Shown here piece by piece: positions 1-10,700 of a stretch of DNA of 64,000 nt. Location: positions 6,703,501 through 6,767,500 of the forward strand of contig OZ005611.1 in assembly GCA_963930655.1 (NCBI GenBank). The letters run 5' to 3'. The stretch comes from Myrica gale. Lineage: Eukaryota > Streptophyta > Magnoliopsida > Fagales > Myricaceae. The position numbers were made by a program, and so were the translations under genes. How positions within the stretch are numbered: position 1 is the first letter of the stretch; each line of letters opens with the position of its first letter. Under the pieces are notes generated by a model. It was given only the letters and a program-made list of their open reading frames with translations. It was not told the DNA's origin and did no database searches.

Positions 1-339
1 TCTCTCGAAGTAGGGGTTGAGCCTATAAGGATACTGCCTCCTGGGGTTGCTCCATTCCCTGGGATAGGACCGACTACTCCTTGTGGATGGGTTTTGGAGA
101 TGGTGTCGTCCTTTAGACACTTGGTGGGGGTTTCGTGTGACGGATTTGAATCTGATCTTTTGAATCTTTTTGCTGTTTTGGAGCTGGAGAGGGGGATTGG
201 CAGCAAGTCGACGGGCAGATCAGAGGGTAAATTACGTAGGGAGATTAAAGCTTTGGAGAGTTTTGTGAATTATGAGGGGAATGTGTCTGGCTCTAAAAGG
301 AGTAGGAAGGTGGGAAGGGCTGTAGAAAATTCTTTATGA
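1..339 (+). pseudogene. LINE ORF1 (gag-like) 3' end
   Basis: The frame is open from base 1 to the stop TGA at 337-339. It encodes the C-terminal tail of the LINE ORF1 protein, a low-complexity stretch rich in basic and acidic residues with a Lys/Arg cluster near the end (GSKRSRKVGR). No zinc knuckle is visible; in plant L1 ORF1 proteins it lies further upstream. The stop overlaps the presumed ORF2 start as ATGA. Assignment rests on position before the endonuclease rather than on a diagnostic motif. Confidence 0.55.
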
Positions 340-3300
340 ATCCTAGGATCATTAGTTGGAATGTGAGGGGTTGAATGATCGAGGGAAATGTCAAAGAGTG
401 GGTAATCTTTTATAAGGGTGGAAGGGTGACTTAGTCTGTCTTCAGGAGATTAAAATAACGGAGGTGACTCGTGCTTTGGTACGAAGGTTGTGGGGTGGGC
501 AGCAAGTGAAATGGTGTTGTTTAGAGGCCGTGGGTGCATCGGGAGGCATCTTGTGTTTATGGGATTCCCGTATGTTGGATCTGATTGAGTCCTGTGTTGG
601 TACCTTTTCCGTATCGTTGATTTTTAAGAATGTGGAGGATGGTATTCAGTGGATCTTTTCGGGAGTTTATGGTCTTAATGATGACTGGAGTAGGAAGTTT
701 TCGTGGGATGAGTTGGCGAACATTTTTAGTTGGTGGAATCTGCCTTGGTGCATTGGAGGAGACTTCAATGTGACTCGCTTTCCTAGTGAGAGGTCGGGCG
801 TTGGGGGATTGAGTAGTGCCATGGTGGAGTTTTCAGAGTTTGTCTCTGCCTACAAGTTGATGGATCTTGAGTTGGCTGGTGGTCGGTTTACTTGGTCCAG
901 AGGTCGTTATTCTCAATCTTGGTCGAGGCTTGATACGTTTCTTGTTAGTTCGGAGTGGGAGTCTATGTATCCGGAGCTCATTCAGAGACGCTTACCTCGT
1001 TTGCTTTCGGATAATTTTCCGATTGTTTTGGAGAGGCAGTTTTGGGGGCATTAAGAAGCCGTTTCGCTTCGAAAACATGTGGCTTAAAGTGGATGGTTTC
1101 GTGGACATGGTCAAGGAGTGGTGGCAAGGTTTTGTGTTTCGGGGATCTTCGAGTTTAGTGTTTGACTCGAAGTTAAAGGCGCTGAAATTGAAGCTTAAGA
1201 TGTGGAATCGGGACATTTTTGGTGCCTTAAGTGTTCGAAAGTCATCACTTTTGAGCGAGCTTGCGTCGCTTGATGTTTTGGATGAGGAGGGCAATCTTGA
1301 TGAAGTGGGGAAGGATAGGAGGATGGAGGTCTCTAGGGAGTTGAATGACCTGATTTCTTTGGAGGAGGTTTAGCTGGAGGCAGAAGTCTAGGGCCCTTTG
1401 GCTCAAGGAAGGTGATCGTTGTACCAAGTTTTTTCATTGTGTTGCTAACTCTCATAGGAGAGCGAACTTGATTTCTAATTTGGTGGTGGAGGGGGAAGAG
1501 TTGGGGGATCCAGCGGAGATTGCTAAGGAGTTTGTGGATTTTTATTCTTCTTTGTACGTGGAGCCCTTTGATTGGCGTCCTTCCCTGTATGGGTTGGATT
1601 TTGATAGCATCACGGGGGAAGATGCAGCATGGCTCGAAAGGCCTTTTGATGAGGAAGAGGTGACCGGGGTGGTGCATAGCCTTAATGGTGATAAGGCCTC
1701 TGGTCCGGATGGCTTCTTCCTAGCCTTTTTTCAAGCTTGTGGGACTTTATTAAACATGATGTTATGATGATGTTTAATGAGTTTGTGAGAGATGGGCAGT
1801 TTGTTCGGAGTCTAAACTCCACTTTCATTGTGCTTATTCCCAAGAAGCCCGGGGCGGTGGAGCTCAATGATTTTCGCCCCATTAGCCTAGTGGGGGGGGT
1901 CTACAAGATTTTAGCCAAAGTGTTGGCCAATAGGTTGAAGTCTTTGATGGATAAGATTATTTCTCCTTCACAAAATGCATTTGTTAGGGGGAGACAAATT
2001 CTGGACTTGGTACTTATTGCGAATGAGTGCAATGATAGGTAAGGTCGGGAATACTTGGCATGCTCTGCAAGCTAGATGTTCAGAAGGCTTATGATCATGT
2101 GAATTGGAAGTTTCTTTTGTACATTCTTTTTAGATGCGGTTTTGGTGAGCGATGGTGTCGTTGGATCTCGTTTTGCATCTCTACGGTGAAGTTTTCAGGG
2201 ATTGTTAATGGCTGTCCGAGAGGTTTTTTTGGTAGCTCCCAGGGTTTGAGGCAGGGGGATCCCCTTTCTCCTCTCCTCTTTGTTATGGTGATGGAAGCAT
2301 TTAGTCGAATGATGGGGAAAGTGGTTGAATATGGAGGTATTGAAGGATTTGTGGTGGGAAGGGGGATCGTGAGCATTTCTCATCTGCTTTTTGCAGATGA
2401 TACCTTGGTGCTGTGTGGGGCTGAGGTGAGCCATTTTCGGAGTCTTAGATGTCTTCTATTGTGTTTCGAAGCGGTATCGGGTCTTCGAATTAATTTGTCT
2501 AAGTCCGAGGTTATCCCTATTGGTGCAGTTGTTGATGTTCATGAGCTGGCGGGGATTTTGGATTGTAAGGTGTCTTCCTTGCCCATTAAATATCTTGGAC
2601 TCCCTTTGGGATCTAGTTTTAAAAGTGTTCGTATTTGGGATGAGCTTCTTGAGCGCGTCGAGAGGAGGTTGGCGGTATGGAAGTGGTTGTATCTTTCTAA
2701 GGGCGGGAGGCTTACTCTCATTAAGTCTACTCTCTCGTGCCTCCCATCCTTGTTTCCTATTCCGGTTGTTGTGGCTAATAGGTTGGAAAAGATTCAGCGG
2801 GATTTCCTTTGGGGTAGCGGTGGAGATGTGCACAAATTTCATCTTGTGAAGTGGGAATTGGTGTGTTCTCCATTTTCGAATGGGGGGGTTGGGGCTTCGT
2901 ACAATTATGTTGTTTAATGAGGCTCTGTTGAGCAAGTGGTTGTGGCGTTTTGCTAATGAAAGAGAGAGGTTGTGGAGGGTGGTAATTGCTGAAAAATATG
3001 GGTGTGCAGTGGGGGATTGGCGAACTTTACCGAGCAGGGGGTCTTACGGTGTTAGCCTTTGGAAATTCATTAGTAAAAGGTGGGATGTTTTCAGCAACCA
3101 TGTTAGATTTTGGGTGGGCAGCGGGGTTCAGATCACTTTTTGGAAGGATTGGTGGTGCGGCGACAAGCCTTTATCTTTGGCATTTCCGGTTGTTTTCTCT
3201 TTGTCTAGGTGCAAGGAGGCTACGGTGGCGGAGTTCTTGATGGAAAGTGCTGGTCATGTGGTGTGGGTTGTCCCTTTTGTTAGATCTGCCAATGATTGGG

Positions 3301-3908
3301 AATGAGAGAATTTTCGACCTTCTTTTCCCTTTTGTATGGTTCGATGCTTAGGAGAGGGGTGGATGATAAGGTGTGTTGGATTGAAACCAATAATGGTGTT
3401 TTCTCGGTTAAGTCTATGTACAATTCCCTTTCGTATGGGAATAACTTCTCTTTCCCTTGGAAAGGGGTGTGGAGGTCGAAATGCCCTATGAGGGTTTCTT
3501 TTTTTTTTTGTTTGGGAGGCTATACATGGTCGAATCCTCACTACCGATAATCTTCGGAGAAAAGGTGTTATTATTGCAGATTGGTGTTATCTTTGTCGCC
3601 GTGATGGAGAGTCGGTGGATCATATGCTTCTTCGTTGTTTTGTGGCTAGAGCTCTTTGGAATCATGTTCTCTCTATAACGAACTTCTATTGGGTGATGCC
3701 TAAAAAGGTGGTGAATGTGTTGTGGGGTTGGAATAGGAAGTTTTCCAACCCGATTGCTAAGGCCATTTGGAGAATGATTCCTTCATGCATTTGGTGGTGT
3801 CTTTGGAGGGAACGTAACAGTAGATGTTTTGAAGATGTTTCTTTGTCCTTGGTGAACTTGCAAGGGTGTTTGTTTCTTTCTCTTTTTTTTGGGCTAACGC
3901 GGTGTTAG
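336..3908 (+). pseudogene. LINE ORF2: endonuclease, reverse transcriptase and zf-RVT, multiply frameshifted
   Basis: The start at 336 reads MNPRIISWNVRG, the usual plant L1 endonuclease beginning, and is broken by a one-base loss near 373. The endonuclease continues at 464-1054 with GDFNVTRF and SRLDTFLVS. The motif normally SDH-P-I reads SDNFPI, so the catalytic histidine is replaced. Reverse transcriptase blocks follow: FRPISLVGGVYKILAKVLA near 1880, then after a frameshift near 2042 [28 protein letters not shown] (about 2245-2283) and the catalytic FADDTL (about 2390-2407). The zf-RVT region (3457-3690) has the W-Y-L-C and ESVDH-L-C pattern, split over two frames. The product would cut and reverse-transcribe at its target; this copy cannot. 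Confidence 0.9.
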
Positions 3909-4036
3909 GTTGCCCCTTTGTTGGTTTCGATGATTTCCTTAGTTTTGTTGTTTGTATGGACTAAGCGTATTCGGTACAATCCCTTGTACTGTTTTCGCTT
4001 CTTTCTAATAAGATTGACTTACTTATCAAAAAAAAA

Positions 4037-4519
4037 GTTTTGCCCATTGACAACCTTAGAAGGATGGGTCTTTGTTTACTTGATTGGTGCTTCCTCTGCA
4101 GATGCTGTGAGGAATCTGTGGATCACCTCTTTCTTCATTGTGAGGCCGCTAGGGATCTTTGGTCTCATGTGCTCAGTATTACGAATTTATGTTGGGTTAT
4201 GCCTTCGAGGGTGGTTGATGTGTTGTATTGTTGGAAGAGAAAGTTCGACAACCCTCTTGTTTGACTGTGTGGAAGATGTTCCCATTGTGCATCTGGTGGG
4301 TTCTTTGGAGGGAGAGGAATAACAGATATTTCGAAGACACTTTTACGTCCCTAGAGGGGCAAGCTGATGAGTTCTCTGTTTTGTGTTGAGCTATCCTTCC
4401 TCTAATTTTTCGAATTTCATTAGTTTTGTAGCTTGATTGGCTTAGGTGTTTCAGTATAGCTTTTTGTACTGTTACCCTTTTTGGTTCTTTAATAAATCTT
4501 TCCTCACTTATAAAAAAAA
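4037..4519 (+). mobile_element. 5'-truncated LINE 3' end (zf-RVT, 3' UTR, poly-A)
   Basis: It begins directly after the A-tail of the preceding LINE and repeats that element's zf-RVT region in diverged form: DWCFLCRCCEESVDHLFLHC, then LWSHVLSITN and a VVDVLYCWKRKF block at about 4085-4260. A parallel 3' UTR follows (GTACTGTT..., AATAAA-like signal) and ends in CTTATAAAAAAAA at 4507-4519. Either the first LINE inserted into an older copy, or two truncated copies are adjacent; the window edge prevents a decision. The reading frame stops at 4262. Confidence 0.85.
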
Positions 4520-4718
4520 TGTTCTCTCTCTCTCACACAATACATTAGATTCTTAAAACCTGCAATCAAAAAAAGTATTTCATTAGAAGTGGCCCTGTTA
4601 AAGTTACATCATGTATTGCTCATTTAGTGCTAGTTGTCTGTGTATGATTTAGCTCTACAGCTTGGATTTTCCTGAAATGGTTGCGTGCATATTAAGAGTT
4701 GTACCAAAACATTGACAG

Positions 4719-7700
4719 GAGGAGCTGCTGCCAATGGTGCAGTCTAGTAATCTTACGCTTTCATTTTCATCTGAAAGCTCAATTGAGGAGGAATTGAAAA
4801 GAGAAAGTATTGCAGATGTTGTAACAATAATGGTAAGTCATTAGAGAATTGGCATTCTCATGTTAGGCTAGTCATTGTGGTAATTCATATTACATCGTTT
4901 TGTATTACTGACTACATTAGTTCATAGTCAGATTTTGATACTGATCATTGATAAGTAATTTTGTTTTTATATGCTTTTTCAAATTGGTTCCAACATTGTC
5001 TCAGGTAAGCTATCTTGTTATGTTTGCTTACATATCAGTGACCTTGGGGGATGCACCTCATTTATCCGCCTTCTATCTCTCATCGAAGGTATAGTCTTAA
5101 ATGTGCTTAACTTGTACTTGATTCCATTTATGTATGTCTATATACAAGCCAGTGTGTGCACAGATGTAGTTTAATAAGCACCAGCATTTGGCTAAGTATT
5201 TGTAGTTCAGTCATTTCAACGATGGTGACTAGTATTACTGCTACTGGTACTGTTACTGCTACTAGTTTGACCTCTGATTGTGGTCCATCATGTTTTGGCG
5301 TATCACACTGTTCAAATGATTTCATCCCATGTGGTGGCGAATATTTTGCTAATCCAAAAACTCATACCTTCTTTCTTCAGTTTTCATCATATGAGGGCCA
5401 TAGCCACAAGATATTATATGGCCAGGTTTAATTCCTACTAGCAGTAAGTTCCTCAGTGATTGTGTAGAACTATTTTTCCGTCTGGAAATATTGGCCATAT
5501 TTGTTTAATGATTTTAAAAATGGTTTTTTTTTTAAATTTCAAAAATGTTTTCTAATCCAAACATGATTTTTTCACATAAAAAAAATTTCAATTTTCAATA
5601 AAAAATTTCTGTCTGATCATTGGCCTAAATTTCTGTGAAAAAAAAACACGAAAACCAAATTTTTTTTACAAAAACCCATGCAAATTTATCTCACAAAAAT
5701 CTTCTTTCCAAACATGTTTTTTTACTCTCACATTCTCCAAGAGAATAAATTTCAAAAACTTTCTCATTCCAAACATCTCTTCTATGGGCCCCACTATTCT
5801 CACAAACACCCAAAAATATATATCTCAAAAAATTTCTTAATCATTAAAAAAAAACGTTTTCAAAATCAAACCAAACGTAGCCATTGCTTCCTCTCCTCCA
5901 AAATTATGAGACTTTTGATTTGATGTGTGGACTATGAAAATATACAAGGCAGCTTAAACTAAAGTAGAAAAGAAAAGCACCCAAGATCCCCTGTGGAGAA
6001 GTTTCCTTCTGTTGAAGTTACAGGGGTTAGATTTTCGATTTTATGCACTTTTATAGTCCTAGAGAACTTGAAGATACAAGGCCTTTCAGTTTGCCAGACT
6101 ACTTGTTACTTCCATAACAGCTAAAATCCTCTATGCTTCAATTTAGCTGTTAGCAGTAAAGGTTGAGATTGCCTTGCTAGTTATGTTCTTTTAGCACTTG
6201 TAGACCTCAGTTTATTTATTGTGACCAGTACTCTTATAGTCTGAAGCAGCGACACTATCTACTCACGTTGGTAGTTTGTTAACTCAGATTCCTGGGTTTT
6301 TTTCCCTTTTCACTAGAGTTTTAATCTAAATTACATTGTTCGTCGGCTTTCTTATTTGTTTATTATTGCTTGGGGGGATACATGGATTCTTATGTCCCTG
6401 CCCCATAGACTCCTCGTAATGAGCTATTCAAGAATTACCATTCAAGCCTTGGAATACTACTTACGGTAATTCATGGAGACTCATTTTGTTGTCTTATGGT
6501 TTCCAGGTGTTGCTTGGTCTTTCAGGCGTTTTTCTTGTGATGCTTTCTGTCCTCGCATCTGTTGGATTTTTCAGTGCCATTGGAGTTAAATCCACATTAA
6601 TCATCATGGAAGTCATTCCTTTCTTAGTTTTGGCTGTAAGTTCTGTCTGATTACTTGCTAGTATTTTGCTGAAAATGTTTTGTTACAGAAGTTTTTTCCT
6701 ATGTTTATCTTAGTTGCTATTCTAGAAGATGGTATACTGTGTCTAGAACTTGTTTTTAGTTTCTGTCGTCATGTAACATCCCTGAGAAGGTTTGTACTTT
6801 TGATGTCGTAGAGAAGTTTATGTGCTGATAAAAGTCCTGAGATAAACTGACTCTAGTAAATTATGCAGGCCAGGCCAGGCCAGATGGGCAAATAATTAGG
6901 TGAATATGCATAAATTCCTGACAATCATATTTTGCACTCTCCCACAGACCACATGCCACAAAAAAGGCCGTAAATGTGATGTTGATTCAATGTGTCATCT
7001 TTTTGTTATCCTCCCCGTTTGCCTTTTCATTATCAGACTTATCATTAAGATGGATTGTTTGTATTCATTTTGCTTCCAACTAGATGGTTAGAAAACTGTG
7101 ATCAGACTCCTGCTGTTGCTGTTGGTCCTGATGTGAGATTCTCATAAAGAAATGACTTCTTTCTGTCAGCTTGAATACTTGATCAGTCTTATAGTTGCTT
7201 CTTTTAACATGTAAAAGGCTTCTGTGCCCCTGCCCCAACCCTAGGGGGCCACCAGAGGTTGGGAGGCCCAACCCTTCGATTCACCAAGAGAAAAAAAAGG
7301 GGGTGGGGGTGGTGGAGAACAGTAGTTAATAGAACACTGGGATCCCTCTTGTTCTGCAGGGTGAATGTAAAAATCCCATTTTCATCCTGGGGTACAGATT
7401 ATAGTTCTATTGTCATGATCTTGAAATTCTCTTCTCTTTTCCATGTGTTTGTGTGCGAGCATGCAAGTTTTTGCTTGTTCGAGGAGTTTGGGCAAGCAAT
7501 GTTTAATCCTTGAGCTTTTCTTCCTGAAACTAGGTTGGAGTAGATAACATGTGTATATTGGTACATGCTGTGAAACGGCAATCATTGGAGTTACCTCTCG
7601 AAGAACGTATAAGTAATGCACTGGTTGAAGTTGGTCCATCTATTACGCTGGCTAGTTTATCTGAGATTCTGGCATTTGCAGTTGGTTCTTTCATACCTAT

Positions 7701-10700
7701 GCCAGCTTGCCGTGTCTTCTCGATGTTTGCAGGTTGCAAAATGTTGTCCTGTATTTTCATTGGGTTGTTTTGAAATTTTAGTATTGACCAAACTTTGACT
7801 TTTTCTGTAGCTTTGGCTGTTCTACTAGACTTCCTTCTACAAGTTACAGCCTTTGTTGCGTTGATAGTTTTCGACTTTTTGAGAGCTGAGGATAGCAGGA
7901 TTGACTGTCTTCCATGCATAAAACTTCCTAGATCGTTTGTCGGACCTAATGAAGGTACTTGTATAGGGTCACTTTCAACATACATATTGTTTACTTTCAT
8001 TTACTGCTATTCATGATATTCAAATATTCAAATATTCAAATATACATCTGTCTCCCATACTTCTGTATTGGCTCTGATAGAATCAGTTCAATGAAGTGTA
8101 GGCATCAACGAGAACAGAGCTGGTCTGATTGCTTGGTATATGAAGGTAATTAATTTTGGTTCAACAGATAAGCAGTACATGTCAGTAGACTAATCTTAGA
8201 TTTGTTGATGCTGTGGGTGTATGTGAGAGTGTTACCTATTCGTCACATAAAATGTCCAATCATATATGTTTTGCTCTTTTGTTCCAAGGTAACCTCTACT
8301 TTATGTTTCTTGTAGGAGATTCATGCACCCATTCTTGGACTTTGGGGAGTAAGATATGCTGTCATTGCTGTCTTTTTTGGTTTTACTTTTGCAAGCATTG
8401 TAAGTCGCTTGTGATACATCTCTTTTTACATAGTTGTAATTTTTTTTTTAACCCGCAACCGTTGACTACCTATTATATTTAATAGCCTTCCACATAATTT
8501 CCCCTTATAGGCACTATGTACAAGGATTCAACCTGGTTTGGAGCAGCAGATTGTTCTTCCCCGGGATTCTTACCTTCAGGTTTCAGTTTGTCATCTTGAT
8601 TCCCTATTATTTTGAGAAATGTGCTTTCGCTAAAGTTCTTACTTCTAGTCCCGCCTCTTACTCTTCTACTTTTACGTGCCAGGGGTATTTCAATAATGTC
8701 TCTGAGTATCTCCGAATTGGACCACCATTGTATTTTGTTGTAAAAGATTACAATTACAGGTATCTGTTTAAATGTCATCATGTTTCCCACAGGTTTTGTT
8801 CTTGTTATTTTCAAGCTCAATTCTAAGTCCAGATCATTTTCATGAATGCGATGGATCAGGCTATCATGAAAGAATGGCTTTGAAAATTTCATGTAGGAAA
8901 CCAAGGGTTATTGAACTTGTCACCTAAGAGATCTTTGTTAAAACTCAAGGACAATAGCTAATTCTATGGATGGGTTCATTACTGAAATAAGAGGATTCAT
9001 TCCATAATTGAAAGTGAACTGGTTTGAAGACATTGCTTTCTCATGGGCTGTTGCTATGCCACCTGGAAATAATAGGATGTTTATTAGCTACTTCAGTTAG
9101 TTTATCTTAGGTTCCTTGATTTAATCATTCTTGATAGTTTTGGTACTTCTATAGATGATTTTAAGAGAAGCTTTACCTGTATCTTCTATAGATGATTTTA
9201 AAAATAAAGAGTCATGACCCTGATACAGTATTATGACCAACTATATGGCTTAACTCTTTCTTGGTTAAGAGGTTGGCAAGAACTAAAAATTACTTCTGAT
9301 ACTTGAACTCCAATCTTTGATGTGAAGTAGAAATGTTTTTTTTTTCCATCTTCTATGAACATCTTGATTAATCGATCTTGACTGTCTTACCCAGCTCGGA
9401 ATCAAGACATACAAACCAACTATGCTCAATCAGCCAGTGTGATCCAAATTCTCTTTTGAATGAGGTAGTACCATTTTTTTTTCTTTCCAAAATCCCCTTT
9501 CTAGACTTGACTTCATTTGTTAAGAACTCTCTCAATATATTTATGAATATTGAGATGGATTTTTTAATATTTTGTTTTATAATAAAATAATGTTCTGCAC
9601 TTGTTGCTGCACCTTGTCCAGATGCTGTAAGCACTTGCAATTGTGTGAATTGGAAGTTTAGCTGTAATTTATCATTTGCACAGTTGTTATTGTGTCGATA
9701 TTCCAGTTATTTTCTACTTTAACGCAGGACAGTTAAGTCTGTTTTCCCTTTCTGTATAAGATTATTCGACTATATTTACCTCTCTCTGCTCTTGTGCAGA
9801 TATCGACAGCATCTTTAGTACCAGAATCAACCTACATTGCTAAGCCAGCTGCCTCGTGGCTTGATGACTTTCTTGTGTGGTTATCCCCAGAGGCATTTGG
9901 TTGTTGCCGGAAGTTTGTAAATGGTTCTTATTGTCCACCTGATGATCAGGTTGGTGCTTGTGTCGTGTCAGATTGCTGATATTTGGAGGAAATTTCTTAT
10001 ATTTCTTTCAGCTGAAAGGACTATCTATTTATCATTGGTCTAGACTTTATTCCTACCTTATAACTTCTATTGACCTCTCTCTGTCTCTCTTCCCCCCACC
10101 GGGAGGAGGACCTGGGTTTGGTCCATGTGCCTTAAGTAATTATCATTCTTGCATTGGAGTATGACTTTTTATTAAAATTACTCGTGTTTATCTGCCATTC
10201 CCATGTTAGGTTTAATTTAGTCTTCGTAAATACTGTTTTATGCTCCATTATAGTACTTGAAGATGGTGTATTTCTTTGTCCAGCCACCTTGTTGTTCACC
10301 TGACGAAGGTCCTTGTGGCTTAGGAGGAGCTTGCAGAGATTGTACAACGGTATTGCCCCTACTTTATGTATAGTGAGACGTTATCAATATTTTTCAGTAC
10401 TCCAATAGGGATCCACTTTTGGGTTGTATATATGGTAAACCAACGCAGTGCAAGATATGTTTAGAGAGGTGGATAACTAACATGTTATGTTGGTTCCAGT
10501 GCTTCCGCCACTCAGACTTGGTTAATGATCGTCCATCTACAGTGCAATTCAGGGAGAAGCTTCCATGGTTCCTCAATGCACTGCCATCTGCTGATTGTGC
10601 AAAGGGTGGTCATGGGGCTTACACCAACAGTGTGGATCTGAATGGTCTGTAAGACATTATTAGGCTCTCTTTGCAAGTCAAAAAATTGTGTTATTGCATC

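Larger units (their letters stand above)
1..4036 (+). mobile_element. L1-type LINE retrotransposon, degenerate, 5' end outside the window
   Basis: Plant L1-like non-LTR element read on the + strand: end of ORF1, then ORF2 with an AP-endonuclease, a reverse transcriptase and a C-terminal zf-RVT region. It finishes in a short 3' UTR with an AATAAG-like signal and the tail TTACTTATCAAAAAAAAA at about 4020-4036. Many frameshifts and stops make it incapable of autonomous movement. It lies upstream of an internal coding exon of the NPC1-like gene (4719), so it sits within an intron of that gene in the same orientation. The 5' end and the left target-site copy are outside the window. Confidence 0.93.

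Noticed and set aside
7530..8000. 156-codon minus-strand frame
   Set aside because: It is antisense to two NPC1 exons whose + strand translation and splice phases are conserved.
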